NCBI GenBank assembly: GCA_963842305.1
Contig: CAWJFW010000008.1
Location: 160,823 to 224,822, forward strand
Length of the DNA stretch: 64,000 nucleotides
Reading direction: 5' to 3'
From: JAIBJN01 sp963842305
Lineage (GTDB): Bacteria > Actinomycetota > Thermoleophilia > Gaiellales > Gaiellaceae
Part shown: one piece after another, positions 38,725 to 48,782 of the stretch
Numbering within the stretch: position 1 is the stretch's first letter
Layout of the letters: each line of letters opens with the position of its first letter
Position numbers and translations under genes: made by a program
The notes under the pieces: generated by a model
Told to the model about the DNA's origin: nothing
The model's database searches: none
Seen by the model: only the letters and a program-made list of their open reading frames with translations

Positions 38725-39552
38725 TCACGTCACGTCGCGGCGGCGGAGAAGCCAGCCTGCGACGAGGACGAACGCCGCGAGATACGCAGCGAGGACGAAG
38801 AGCGCCTGCCCGCCTCCGACGAACGGGCCGGAGAACGAACCCGGGCCGGAGTCCGAGACGTCGTCCGCGGACACGCCGAGCACGGCGACGAGCGAATAGC
38901 CGTTCGCCCGGACGAAGAACTCGACCAGACCATCCAGGAGGCTGACCTCGCGGGCGAGCGCGCTCAGCAGGCCTTCGACAACAAAGGCGTAAAGGATGCC
39001 GATGCCGGTCGCGAGTGCGGTGCCGCGCGTGACGACGGCGAGCATGATGCCGAGCGCCGCCCACACGGCGAAGACGAGCCATCCGCCTGCGAGGCCACGA
39101 ACGAGGAGCCACGCGCCCGGCCAGGTGACCTCCGCCCCCTCGTTCGCGGCGATCGCCCAGCTCGCCACGGCACCCAGCACGAACGCGACGAGGACGAAGA
39201 CCAGGAGGACAGCGGAAACGACGATCAGCTTCGCGCCGAAGACCCGCAGACGGCCCGGGCCCTGCGTGAACAGCGTCTTGAGCGTGCCCCAGCCGTATTC
39301 GCTCCCGACGGTGAGGACACCTAGCATCAGCGCCAGCACCCCTCCGAAGAACGGGAAGCCGGCCAGGAGCGTCCCGACCAGGTTCTCCGGCAGCAGCTCG
39401 GCGAGAGGCGAGCGCTCCGGGTTGTTCGAGTACTGGATGTACGGGACGACGTAGGCGAATGTGAGCGCGAGCGCCGTCCAGATCGCGAGCAGGATCCAGG
39501 TGCTCGCTCGCTTCCGAATCAAGAGCAGCTCGGCGTTGACGAGCCTGGTCAT
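38725..39552 (-). CDS. ABC transporter permease
   Basis: 275 aa from the ATG at 39552, overlapping the ATPase gene by ATGA. Six hydrophobic segments; first helix after MTRLVNAELLLIRKRASTW, a normal ABC-2-type exporter start. It is the membrane part of a two-gene exporter with the ATPase. Substrate unknown. Confidence 0.88.
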   Translation of the reverse strand: MTRLVNAELLLIRKRASTWILLAIWTALALTFAYVVPYIQYSNNPERSPLAELLPENLVGTLLAGFPFFGGVLALMLGVLTVGSEYGWGTLKTLFTQGPGRLRVFGAKLIVVSAVLLVFVLVAFVLGAVASWAIAANEGAEVTWPGAWLLVRGLAGGWLVFAVWAALGIMLAVVTRGTALATGIGILYAFVVEGLLSALAREVSLLDGLVEFFVRANGYSLVAVLGVSADDVSDSGPGSFSGPFVGGGQALFVLAAYLAAFVLVAGWLLRRRDVT

Positions 39553-40472
39553 GCTGCCTCCTCTTCCTGGGTGAGCTCGAGAAAGACCTTCTCCAGAGAC
39601 GCGCGCTCGGGACGGAGTTCGCTGACGGCGATCCCGGCCTCGACCAGCGCGCGGTTGATCGTCGAAGCCGCGGCGGGCTCGGCGGCGATGCGGAGGCCGC
39701 CGTCGGCGTGTGCGACGTCCTCGACACCCCGCAGGGAGCGGAGAATCCGTTCGGCCTGCCCGGCTGGGTCGGCCCGAAGCCACAGACCCTCCCGGCCGCG
39801 GAGCTCGTCCACGGTGCCCTCACCCACGAGCTTGCCCCGGCTGATGACACCTACACGGTCGCAGACCTGCTCGACCTCGCTCATCAGGTGGCTCGAGAGA
39901 AGGACGGTGCGCTTGCCCCGGCCGAGGCTCCGAAGGAACGGGCGCATCTCGGCCATGCCGGCTGGGTCCATCCCATTCGTCGGCTCGTCGAAGATGAGGA
40001 GCTCGGGGTCCTTGAGCAGCACCGCTGCAATGCCGAGGCGCTGCTTCATGCCGAGCGAGTAGGTCCTGAAGCGATCGCCGGCCCGGGAGGCCAGGTCGAC
40101 CTCCTCGAGCACCGGTGCGATCCGCGCCTCGGGAACGCCCGCGTAGCCGGCGAGAACGCCCAGGTTGTCGCGACCTGAGAGATAGGGGTAGAAGGTCGGC
40201 GACTCGATCAGCGCGCCGAGGCGGCCGAGCCCCTCCGGCGTCCCCGGCGCGGCGCCGAGGACGAGCGCGCTCCCCGTCGTAGGCCGGATCAGCCCCAGGA
40301 GCATTCGCAACGTGGTTGTCTTGCCGGCGCCGTTGGGGCCGAGGAATCCGTAGACCTCGCCCCGCCGCACGCTGAGGTCGAGCCCGTCCACGGCGACGAT
40401 GCGCTCGCCGTAGCGCTTGCCGAGCCCGTGCGTCTCCACAACGAGATTCATGTTTTCGGTCATGTCCGTCAC
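39549..40472 (-). CDS. ABC transporter ATP-binding protein
   Basis: 307 aa. Walker A GPNGAGKTT (residues 45-53), signature YSLGMKQRLG, Walker B LLIFDEPTNGMD and H-loop SSHLMSEVEQ. The C-terminal extension (about 215-307) is typical of DrrA/CcmA-like exporters. Partner permease overlaps by 4 bp. Divergent from a NarL-type two-component pair, an arrangement often seen when the sensor controls the exporter. Confidence 0.93.
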   Translation of the reverse strand: MTDMTENMNLVVETHGLGKRYGERIVAVDGLDLSVRRGEVYGFLGPNGAGKTTTLRMLLGLIRPTTGSALVLGAAPGTPEGLGRLGALIESPTFYPYLSGRDNLGVLAGYAGVPEARIAPVLEEVDLASRAGDRFRTYSLGMKQRLGIAAVLLKDPELLIFDEPTNGMDPAGMAEMRPFLRSLGRGKRTVLLSSHLMSEVEQVCDRVGVISRGKLVGEGTVDELRGREGLWLRADPAGQAERILRSLRGVEDVAHADGGLRIAAEPAAASTINRALVEAGIAVSELRPERASLEKVFLELTQEEEAA

Positions 40473-40599
40473 GGTACGGACGCGATACGCGCCACCGAAA
40501 CGCCCCCAGGGAGGAACTTCGGCGTACCACCTGAGGAGGACTCGGATCCTCCCGCGGGGCGACTCGGTCGCGGCGCTCCGTCGCTACCGTCCAAGGACC

Positions 40600-41748
40600 G
40601 TGAAAGCCCTGGCGAGCAGAAGGCTTCTCGTCGACGCACTCATCGCCGTCGCGGTGCTCGCCTTCTCGCTCGCCGCGATTGCGAACGGCAGGTTCGACGA
40701 CAGTGACCAGGGCCTGGACGCGATCAGCGGCGTGCTCGTCGTGCTGACCGCATTACCACTAGTCCTGCGGCGGCTTGCGCCGCTCCCGGTGTTCGCCGTC
40801 GTCACCGCCGCGACGGCGACCCTGTACGGACTCCGCTACGGGCTCGGGCCGCCAGTCGGCTTCGCCGTCGCCCTCTACACGGTGGCAGAAGCGAGGAACG
40901 AAGCCCACGAGCGCCTGCGCAGGGTCCTTGTCGCGACCAGCGCCTTGGCTCTTCTCGGACCTCACCTCGTTCGGGACGGCCTTGCCCCAGAGGTCTTCCT
41001 CGGCGCCGGGGTATGGGCGGCCGCCTGGTTCGCCGGAGACCGGTCGCGGCTCCGTCGGGAGCGGATCGCCGAGCTCGAGGAGCGCGCTCGGAACGCCGAG
41101 CGCGAGGCCGAACGGGAGCGGCGGCTCGCCGCGGCGGAGGAGCGCATGCGCATCGCCCGCGACCTGCACGACTCTGCCGGGCACGCGATCAACGTGATCC
41201 TCGTCCAGGCGGGTGCCGCCCGCCTGCTGCAGGAACGAGATCCCGCAGGAGCCCGGGCCGCGCTCCGGACCGTCGAGGAGGTCGCGCGCGACACGCTCGG
41301 CGAGATCGACCAGCTCGTCCGCGCGCTCCGCGAGGACGTCCCGGTGGGCGAGGTCGAGCCGCCTCCGGGTCTCGCCGCGCTCGACGCACTCGCCAAACGC
41401 CATGGGGTCTCCGGTCTCTCCGTGAGCATCACTGTCGACGGACCGCGCCGCCAGCTCACCCCGGCGGTCGACCAGGGCGCATACCGGATCCTTCAGGAGG
41501 CACTCACCAATGCGGCGTGGCACGGCCGCGGAACCGCCGAGGTAGCGATCGAGTTCGCGCCGAGGACGCTCGAGATCGCGGTGACCAATCCCGCGGCGCC
41601 GAGCCCGCCCGAGCGAGACGGCGGCGGGCACGGAATCGTGGGCATGCGCGAGCGCGCGCAGCTGCTTGGAGGCACGCTCGAGGCCGGCGCGGGCAACGGC
41701 TCCTTTCGCGTTCGCGCTCAGCTGCCCTACGAAGAGGCGGGATCGTGA
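40600..41748 (+). CDS. NarL-type sensor histidine kinase
   Basis: 382 aa from GTG at 40600, chosen because the first membrane helix (LLVDALIAVAVLAFSLA) starts soon after. Five or six helices, a coiled linker, then HisKA_3 with the phosphorylated His in ARDLHDSAGHA (H190). The C-terminal ATPase domain ends GIVGMRERAQLLGG. It overlaps the response regulator as GTGA. Its input is likely the membrane domain, signal unknown. Confidence 0.92.
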   Translation: MKALASRRLLVDALIAVAVLAFSLAAIANGRFDDSDQGLDAISGVLVVLTALPLVLRRLAPLPVFAVVTAATATLYGLRYGLGPPVGFAVALYTVAEARNEAHERLRRVLVATSALALLGPHLVRDGLAPEVFLGAGVWAAAWFAGDRSRLRRERIAELEERARNAEREAERERRLAAAEERMRIARDLHDSAGHAINVILVQAGAARLLQERDPAGARAALRTVEEVARDTLGEIDQLVRALREDVPVGEVEPPPGLAALDALAKRHGVSGLSVSITVDGPRRQLTPAVDQGAYRILQEALTNAAWHGRGTAEVAIEFAPRTLEIAVTNPAAPSPPERDGGGHGIVGMRERAQLLGGTLEAGAGNGSFRVRAQLPYEEAGS

Positions 41749-42416
41749 ACGACGCACCGGTCCGCGTCCTCCTCGTAGACGACGACGACCTCATGCGCGC
41801 CGGACTCAAGGCCGTGCTCTCGAGCGACGAGACGATCGAGGTCGTCGGCGAGGCCTCCGACGGGCGCGCCGCACTCGAGCAGGTGCGCTCCTCGGCCCCG
41901 GCCGTCGTCCTTATGGACGTGCGCATGCCCGATCTCGACGGCATCTCGGCGACGCGCGACGTGCTTTCGACCTCTCCCGAGGTCAAGGTGTTGATCCTGA
42001 CGACCTTCGAACGGGACGACTACATCTTCGGCGCCCTCAACGCCGGCGCCTCGGGCTTCCTCCTCAAGCGGACGAGCCCCGAAGAGCTGATCGACGGGAT
42101 CCACGCCGTCGCCGTCGGCGACTCGCTCCTCTCACCGTCGGTCACCCGGCGGGTGATCGACCGCATGGCGACGCAGCCGGGGGCAGACACGCCGTACGAC
42201 GAGCGACTCGCCGAGCTGACCCCGCGCGAGCGGGAGGTTCTAGGCCAGGTCGCGCGCGGGCTCTCGAACAGCGAGATCGCGGCCGAGCTCGTGATCGAGG
42301 AGTCGACGGTCAAGACCCACGTCAAGCGGATCCTCATGAAGCTTCGCCTGCGGGACCGCGTGCAGGCGGTGATCTTCGCCTACGAGAGCGGGCTCACGCG
42401 GGCCGGGGCCGGGTGA
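41745..42416 (+). CDS. NarL/LuxR-type response regulator
   Basis: 223 aa, GTG start in GTGA overlap with the kinase. REC domain with D58 (VVLMDVRMP) and a C-terminal LuxR HTH (LTPREREVLGQVARGLSNSE, then STVKTHVKRIL). Partner of the preceding kinase; the divergent ABC exporter is a likely target. Confidence 0.94.
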   Translation: MNDAPVRVLLVDDDDLMRAGLKAVLSSDETIEVVGEASDGRAALEQVRSSAPAVVLMDVRMPDLDGISATRDVLSTSPEVKVLILTTFERDDYIFGALNAGASGFLLKRTSPEELIDGIHAVAVGDSLLSPSVTRRVIDRMATQPGADTPYDERLAELTPREREVLGQVARGLSNSEIAAELVIEESTVKTHVKRILMKLRLRDRVQAVIFAYESGLTRAGAG

Positions 42417-42610
42417 GGCCGGCCGGGGCAAGGCGATCGAGCGAAGCCCCGCGGGCGCCGGCGCGCGTTCGCTTCAGCGGCCCGGTCCTAGATCGGTTTC
42501 GCCGGATTCCAGCCAGGGCTTGCTACGGTTGCCGAAGATTAGAGCGAGTTCGGTTTGCGTATCGACGCCTTCCTCACCCGTTCGTAACGCGTAGAGGGAG
42601 GTGTTTTTCT

Positions 42611-42817
42611 ATGGCAGACGGAACCGTCAAGTGGTTCAACGACAGCAAGGGCTACGGCTTCATCACTCCTGATGAAGGCTCGAAGGACCTCTTCGTGCAC
42701 CACAGTTCCATCGCCGGCGAGGGCTACAAGTCGCTCGCCGAGGGCGCGCGGGTCTCGTTCGAGCAGCAGGAGGGCTCGAAGGGCCCCGAGGCGGCCAACG
42801 TGACTCTGGTCGCGTAA
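42611..42817 (+). CDS. Cold-shock protein
   Basis: 68 aa. RNP1 KGYGFITP and RNP2 LFVHHSS lie on the nucleic-acid-binding face, and it opens GTVKWFNDSKGYG. This is the usual CspA/B length. It binds single-stranded nucleic acid and remodels mRNA. GGGAGGTG precedes the ATG by 7 nt; a leader of up to about 190 bp separates it from the response regulator, room for a regulated 5' UTR. Confidence 0.95.
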   Translation: MADGTVKWFNDSKGYGFITPDEGSKDLFVHHSSIAGEGYKSLAEGARVSFEQQEGSKGPEAANVTLVA

Positions 42818-42826
42818 GGGCAGGAT

Positions 42827-42858
42827 TGAGGGCCGGGGCCTCCGTGCCGCGGCCCTCA
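42827..42858. terminator. Hairpin terminator after csp gene
   Basis: A 9-bp stem (TGAGGGCCG and complement) with a 14-nt loop, 9 bp past the stop codon. Probable. Confidence 0.6.
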
Positions 42859-43027
42859 CCCCAAAGGGCGGAGGCTCGCTGATGGGAAGTCCCGACCGCC
42901 ACGCCCGCCGAGTGCCGCCTTCGCGCCGGTTGCGCTGTTCCGAGTCGTGCGCGGGGCCGTTCGAACAGCTTAGGCGAACGAAGCGCATCCATGGGCGGCC
43001 CCAGCACGGCCAACCCGTGCCCCGGGG

Positions 43028-46000
43028 CTAGACGGAGTCGAGGTTGAGCTGAGCGAGTCGCGCACGAGCGTCCTTCGCCCGGAGAACGTTGCCCTTTCGG
43101 TCGCTCAGGCCTCGGCGGCCTCTTCGAGGGCAGCCTTCGCCTCATTTTCGCGGCCGGCGAGGTGGAGAACCTCGGCAACGGACATCAGAACGTAGGCGCG
43201 CATGTCGAGGTCATCGGCGTCGCTCGAGTGCTCGACAGCCTCACGCGCGACGCGTTCGGCACCGTCGAAGTCCCGCTTCACGGCGAGAAGCTTTGCCTTC
43301 ACGGCGCACGCATGCGCCTGCGTCGCGACGTCATCGGTCGACGCCCGAGCGATGGCCTTTTCGACGAACCGTTCCGCTTCCTCGTGGCGGTGAAGCTGAT
43401 ACAGCGCCTCCGCGAGAGTGGTCGCCATCGTCGAGCCGCGTCCCTTATCCCCCATCGCTTCGAGCCGCTCGTACGCCCGCTCGCGCCTCGCGCTCTACGA
43501 ACTCGGCGTCCCGAAGAGGAGACAGACTCCTCGGAGAAGAATGGCGCGACTGCGAGCAAGAGTCCGATGCCCATCTCCTCCGCGATGGCCTTTGCGCGCA
43601 GGTAGAGCAGTCTCGATTCCTGCGCCTCGCCGCTCATAGCCTGCACGGCGGCCAGGGTGAGTAGGGCGAGTGCAGCGAAGCGCGGGTGTCCCTCCGCTCG
43701 AGCCAGCATCGCTTCCGCCTCGGCGCGAACGACGCTGACATGAGCACTACCGGACAGACAGAGCCAGAAGGAGGTAATCGTGGATGACGAGCATCTCCCG
43801 CTCGTCCCCGGTCCGCTCTGCATGCACGAGCGCGTGGCGGTAGTGGCCGGCCGCCTCGTCGTACCGACACTGACCGAACGGAGGGTCGGCCATCAGCACC
43901 CAGGCGTGGGCGAGACCCAGATCATCGTTTAGCGCCTGAAAGACCTCGAGAGCGCGAGTGGCGGTCTCTGTGATTCGCTCGCTGGTCCACCGCTGTGGGT
44001 CAACCCTGACGCCGAGGTTGGCGCGTTGTACCGTGGCCAGCCATTCGATTCGACGGTCGCCCGACTTCCTTGCCTCGTCGACGGGCCTTTCCCAGAAGCG
44101 AGTACGGCCGTTCGAGCTCGCCGGAGAGGTCGAGTGCCTCGGCGAGCTTCACCGCCAGGCCTGGGCTTGCTGGCTGGTCGGCGAGGAGGACGAGGGCGCG
44201 CTCGAGGAGGTTCACAGCAGCGGGGGCGTCTTCGCGATCCAATGCGCGTTGGCCCGCCGCTTCGAGCCGATCCCCCAGCCCGCTCGCCCAGGGAACGCAG
44301 CCCGCCATCGGCCGGTCCCAGCTCCGACCGGTAGCGGTGTGCCTGTTCGAGGTGATACCCGATGACCTGATCCTTGTCGACGCTCAGGCCGGACGGACTG
44401 CGCTCGAGCCAGGCCGCGACGCTCTCATGGAACTCGGCCCGCCGTCCCTTGGGCAGCGAACGATAGGCAGGCCTCCTGGATGAGGACGTGCCGGAATCGG
44501 AAGGCTTGCTCGAAGGGCGCCGGCGAGCCACCAGCCTCGGTGAGCCCCTTGCGGGCGAGCGCCTGCGAGATGCCGCTGTAAGTGTGGCGCGCCCCCGGGG
44601 CGGCAGGAGATCGGCCACCGCGCCCGCCCAGAACTCGCGCCCGACCACGGCCGCCCGCTCGAGGACCGCACGCTCGCCCGGGCCGAGCCCGTCGAGGCGG
44701 GCCGCGAGAAGCGATTGCAGGGTGGAGGAGGCACACCGGCCGCGCTCAGGGCTTTCGCGCTCGGCGGCGAAGGCGGCGAGCTGCTCGAGGAAGAGCGGGT
44801 TGCCCGAGGCGGTGGCGACGATCTGATCGCGGTCCGCCCTCTCCGCGCGGCGGGCGAGCAGCACGAGCAGCTCGACGCTCTCCTCCGGACTCAGGGCCTC
44901 GAGGGCGACCGACTCGCCCGCCCAGTCCGGCCGGCTCTCGAGGAACTCGGGTCGCGCGAGGCAGAGCACGAGCACCGGCGCCTCACCCTGTCCGCCGCGA
45001 CGACATGCTCGATCAGGTCGACGAGGGTCGGCTCGGCCCAGTGAACGTCGTCGATCACCACCAGCAGCGGCCGTTCCCGTGAGAGGCCGGCGAGCAGGCG
45101 CTGGGTTGCCCAGCGGATCTCCTCCACCGGGTAGTCGCTCTCGGAGTCGCCGAGCACGCTCGCGATTCGATCGGCGATCACCTCCGCCTCATCCTCACCC
45201 GCGAGCAGCGCCGAGGACCGCGGCGCGGCCCTCGCTCCCGGCCGCCTGGCGGACGATCTCCCGAAGCGGCCAGTACGTCATGCCTTCGCCGTACGCCAAA
45301 CAGCGACCCTGGAGGACGTGCGCCTCGCCGGCGAGGCTCTCGCCGAGCTCGCGCGCGAGGCGGGTCTTGCCGATCCCCGGCTCGCCCGCGACGGTGACGA
45401 GTTGTGGCTTGCGCTCGCCGACCGCACGCGCGAAGAGAGCACGAAGGTCGGCCAGCTCGCGGGCTCGTCCGACGAGATGGCGCATCGAGACGCAGCGGCC
45501 GGGCGGGCGCATTCGGCACCACCTCCAGCAGGCGCAGGCCCTGATCCTCTCCTGCGCGAAGGGGCTCCAGCCTGACCGCGGCCGCCGACGAGCTGTCCCG
45601 TCGACTGGCCGAGAGCGATCTCGCCGGGTTCCGCCGCCTCCTTGAGGCGCGCCGCCGTGCGGACGGCCGTGCCGCGGATGGCCGCGTTCGGAGCCGCGAG
45701 GACTTCGCCGGTCTCGATCCCGGCCCGCAAGACAACGCCCTCCGCCCGGAGCTCAGCGGCCGCCCGGACGGCTCGGACGCAGTCGTCCTCGTGGGCCACC
45801 GGGCTGCCGAAGACGGCCAGGACTGCACCATCGGGCAATTCGCCCGCCGACCCGCCGTGGCGCGCAACGGTCTCGCACACCTGCTCGAGCTCGGCCCGGC
45901 CGGCCGACCTCTCCGGATCTCGGCGCGGGCCGCTGAATCGAGGAGCTCCGCGACCACGACGGTCACCGTTCTTCGGGATCGGGGCACGGCCGGCGACGAA

Positions 46001-46755
46001 GAAGGCCCGGGCTCGAGCAGCCCTTCGTCCTGCTCGAGGATCCTCCGCTCGAGCTCGCGCAGTTCCGGTCCCGGCTCGATTCCCAGCTCATCCACGAAGG
46101 CTCGCCTCGCCTCTTGGTATGCGGAGAGGGCATCTACCTGTCGGCCGGAGCGGTAGAGCGCGAGCATGTGCTGTGCACGCCGGCGTTCGCGTAGCGGCGC
46201 CATGGCTACGAGCGTCTCGAGCTCTGCGACGAGCTCGGCACCGTTCCCCAGCGTTAGCTCGGCTTCGATCCGCTCCTCCTCCGCTTGCAGCCGGAGCTCC
46301 TCGAGGCGGGCGATCTCCGCCTGCGCGAAGGGCTCGTAGGCGAAGTCGGCGAGCGCCGGCCCGCGCCAGAGGGCAAGCGCCTCGCCCAGGCGAGCAACGG
46401 CCGAGTCGGCGTCCCCGTCGCCGAGCGCTTTCCTTCCCTCCGCGAGCAGGTGCTCGAAGCGAGTGGCGTCTACTTGATCCGATCCGACCTGGAGGAGGTA
46501 GCCGGGGCGCCGTGTGACGACGATGTCCTCCCCCAAGGTCTTCCGCAGTCTCGACACATACACCGCGACCATGTGGCGGGCTGTGGCCGGCGACTCGTCG
46601 CCCCAAAGCTCGTCGACGATCAGATCCAGCGAGACGACCGAGCCGCGGTGCAAGGCAAGCAATGCAAGCAGCGCCCGCGGGCGCGCGCCCCCCAGCTCGA
46701 GCGGCTCGCCCACTTGACGCGCCTCAAGTGGACCCAGGAACGCCAACTCGAGCAA
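43028..46755 (-). pseudogene. SARP-type regulator: BTAD, adenylate/guanylate-cyclase-like, AAA ATPase and TPR-like domains, multiply frameshifted
   Basis: About 1240 aa if restored. An OmpR-like winged HTH at 46755 (MLELAFLGPLEARQ, GYLLQVGSDQVD) leads into the BTAD helical domain (to about residue 245). Next comes a cyclase-homology region (VTVVVAELLDSAA, then DGAVLAVFGSPVAHEDD). The ATPase follows, with LVGRARELADLR, GEPGIGKTRLAREL (Walker A) and LLVVIDDVHWAEP (Walker B). Helical/TPR-like repeats run to the stop at 43028. The regulator is AfsR/SARP family with an added cyclase-like module. The reading changes frame at about 45920, 45582, 45477, 45208, 44993, 44595, 44475, 44276, 44083, 43755, 43520, 43475 and 43105, each by one base with no stop or substitution damage. 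Real decay or poor consensus are both possible. It is divergent from two SARP-box promoters. Confidence 0.8.
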
Positions 46756-46780
46756 GGCCGGACTGCCGTCAGGCGCTTCC

Positions 46781-46798
46781 GTTGATCGGATGTTGAGC
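46781..46798 (+). promoter_or_regulatory. SARP box (heptad-4-heptad) upstream of small secreted protein
   Basis: GTTGATC-GGAT-GTTGAGC: two 7-bp direct repeats, 11 bp apart, ending 9 bp before TAGCCT (46808-46813), a likely -10. SARP activators bind 11-bp spaced heptads just upstream of the -10 in this way. The box sits between the divergent regulator and its neighbour and could serve both. Confidence 0.7.
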
Positions 46799-46848
46799 CT
46801 CCCTCTCTAGCCTCGCAACGGTTCATACAAAGGAGAAGGAGGATAGCG

Positions 46849-47106
46849 ATGCGCAAGAAGCTCACAACTCTGACGGTCGGCCTCGCCGTGCTGCTTGTGG
46901 CGGCGCCCGCGCAGGCCGCTCTCGACGAAGGCAGCGGTGCAGCTCCGACGCCCGTTGTCTCCGCCACGGCGGAAGGGTTCGACTGGGCGGACGCCGGGAT
47001 CGGCGCCGGCATCGGCGCAGCCGTGGTCGCGACCCTGGGCGCCGGGGTGGCCGTCCGCCGCCACCAGGGCCACACCCGGAGGATCACGCGGCCTGTGGCG
47101 CAATGA
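46849..47106 (+). CDS. Small secreted/membrane protein, SARP-box controlled
   Basis: 85 aa, ATG, with AAGGAGAAGGAGG upstream. The signal is MRKKLTTLTVGLAVLLVAAPAQA. The rest is a short linker, a GFDWADAGIGAG motif, a C-terminal helix (GIGAAVVATLGAGVAV) and a basic tail. The same DW.DAGIGAG-plus-helix layout is common among actinobacterial hypotheticals. It is likely anchored by the second helix. Promoter and ribosome-binding region nearly match those of the gene at 47251. Confidence 0.78.
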   Translation: MRKKLTTLTVGLAVLLVAAPAQAALDEGSGAAPTPVVSATAEGFDWADAGIGAGIGAAVVATLGAGVAVRRHQGHTRRITRPVAQ

Positions 47107-47142
47107 ACGGGCCCGGGCGGCCTGATGTCGACACTCGCTGTG

Positions 47143-47172
47143 CGAGCCGGGCGCAGAGATGCGCCCGGCTCG
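47143..47172. terminator. Hairpin terminator between the two SARP-box genes
   Basis: A perfect 13-bp stem (CGAGCCGGGCGCA and complement) with a GAGA tetraloop. It separates the small secreted gene from the next SARP box and so keeps the two transcripts apart. Confidence 0.8.
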
Positions 47173-47183
47173 TTCGCGCTCAC

Positions 47184-47201
47184 GTTGACCGGATGTTGAC
47201 C
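47184..47201 (+). promoter_or_regulatory. SARP box upstream of ScyD/ScyE-like gene
   Basis: GTTGACC-GGAT-GTTGACC: exact 7-bp direct repeat with a 4-bp spacer, ending 9 bp before TAGCCT (47211-47216). The spacing to -10 and the following CTAGCCTCGCAACGGTTCA match the first SARP-box promoter. Confidence 0.75.
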
Positions 47202-47250
47202 CTTGCTGCCTAGCCTCGCAACGGTTCAAACAAGGAGAAGGAGGTCAAGC

Positions 47251-48256
47251 ATGCACACACTCGCGCCACTAACCTCGATTCATCGAGGTGGGCGAAAGCT
47301 CTTGTGGTTGGCAGCGGCGCTAATCGGGATGATCACGCCGTTCGCAGCGAGCGCCGCGCCTCCGTGCGGGGGGCCTCACGCCACCCAGCTGCTCGCCGGT
47401 CTGGAGGGTGGCTCGGGCAGCACCGTCGGCCCCGGTGGCGCGCTGTACGTCACTGAGGCCGCGGCCGGCAGGATCTCGCGCGTCGATCCGAAGACCGGGG
47501 ACATCACGACGTTCGCCAGTGGTCTGCCGAAGTCGATCATCGGTCTCGGTGGGGCGATGGACGTCGCGTTCATCGGCAAGACCGCGTACGCACTGGTCAC
47601 CCTCGTCGGCCCCGACGTCGGCGGCAGCGACATTGACGGCATCTACCGGGTAGACAGTCCAGAGAGCTTCACCGTCGTCGCGGACATCGGCGCGTTCGCC
47701 TTGAGCAATCCGCCGACCACTCCGTTCGACGTCCCAACCGGACTCCAGTACGCGCTCGAAACCTACCGGGGTGGGTTCCTGGTCACCGACGGGCACCACA
47801 ACCGGGTGCTGCGGGTGACGCTCGAAAGGCGAGGTCACGGAGCTCATCGCGTTCGGCAACATCGTCCCGACCGGGCTGGAGGTAAAGGGCAAGAAGGTGT
47901 ACATGGCCGAGGCCGGCCCTGTCCCCCACGAGCCCGAGGACGGGAAAGTGGTGTCGTTCCGGCCGAAGTCGCCCAGCGCCAGGGAGGTGGCCGCCGGCGC
48001 CAGCCTCCTCGTCGACGTGGAGTTTGGCCGCGGTCGCAATCTCTACGCCCTCTCGCAGGGCGTCTTCGGTGGCGGCCCTGCGGGTTCTCCGGCGGAGCCG
48101 GACACCGGCAGCCTCGTGAAGGTGAACGGGAACGGCACTTTCACTGTCGTCGCGAACGGCCTGGACCGGCCGACCTCGCTCGAGTTCATCCGGAACACCG
48201 CGTACATCGTCACCCTCGGGGGCGAGATCTGGAAGATCGGACACGTGTCGCGTTGA
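47251..48256 (+). pseudogene. ScyD/ScyE-family secreted beta-propeller-like protein, frameshifted once
   Basis: Begins MHTLAPLTSIHRGGRKLL, a signal peptide ending near ASA, then GGAMDVAFIGKTAYALVTL and FSLNPP-type repeats typical of ScyD/ScyE proteins (NHL-like propeller). At 47825-47827 an AAA run (CTCGAAAGGC) appears to hold one base too many; the other frame resumes GEVTELIAFGNIVPTGLEV and reaches the stop at 48256. Restored length is about 334 aa, normal for the family. It follows the second SARP box. Confidence 0.78.
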
Positions 48257-48439
48257 GGGTCGGCAAGCCACATCGCAAGCTTCTCCCAAACCGCGGCGGA
48301 GAACGAACCTCGCTCGTCCTCGTTTGGCTCCACTTCCGCAAAGCCGTGGATGAAGGGATCGAGCACAGACGCAAGATCGGCAACCGCGCCGTCGACCGCT
48401 TCCTGCGGCTCACGCACTAACCGCTCAAACACGCTGCCC

Positions 48440-48466
48440 GTGAGGCCCCGCTCGGCGGGGCCTCAC
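48440..48466. terminator. Hairpin terminator after ScyD/ScyE-like gene
   Basis: An 11-bp perfect stem (GTGAGGCCCCG and complement) with a CTCGG loop. Confidence 0.72.
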
Positions 48467-48524
48467 TCGTTGTGGCGCAATTCCTAGCGCTCGACCGGCC
48501 TGGTTCGCCAGAACTGCAAGCTGT

Positions 48525-48538
48525 AGAGCGTCAGTCGA
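48525..48538. repeat. 14-bp direct repeat, left copy
   Basis: AGAGCGTCAGTCGA, repeated exactly at 51846-51859. The two copies flank the monooxygenase/multicopper oxidase pair, about 3.3 kb apart. Confidence 0.5.
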
Positions 48539-48782
48539 GTGACAGTGAAAACGACGAGGACCTGTCAGCGCCTGATGATCCTCGCGCAAGGAGCCGCTGA
48601 ATGACGCCACAGCGGACGGAGCCGTAGACTCGACCTCACCAGGCCTCATACCCCGAGCTATGACACTGCCCGGTATGAGACGCGGGCCAAGGCTCGGGCC
48701 AGCGCGCCCGACGCGCTCACGCCACGATCAACGCCCCCTCCGACCGAGTTTCATCGACGAGCCAGCGGGAAGGCATGGGGAG

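Larger units (their letters stand above)
48257..48782. other. 526-bp intergenic stretch with terminator and a possible gene remnant
   Basis: Contains the terminator at 48440-48466 and one copy of a 14-bp direct repeat (48525-48538). On the minus strand, about 48257-48432 reads as protein-like (FERLVREPQEAVDGAVADLA), which could be a truncated gene start. It is too short to name. Confidence 0.4.
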
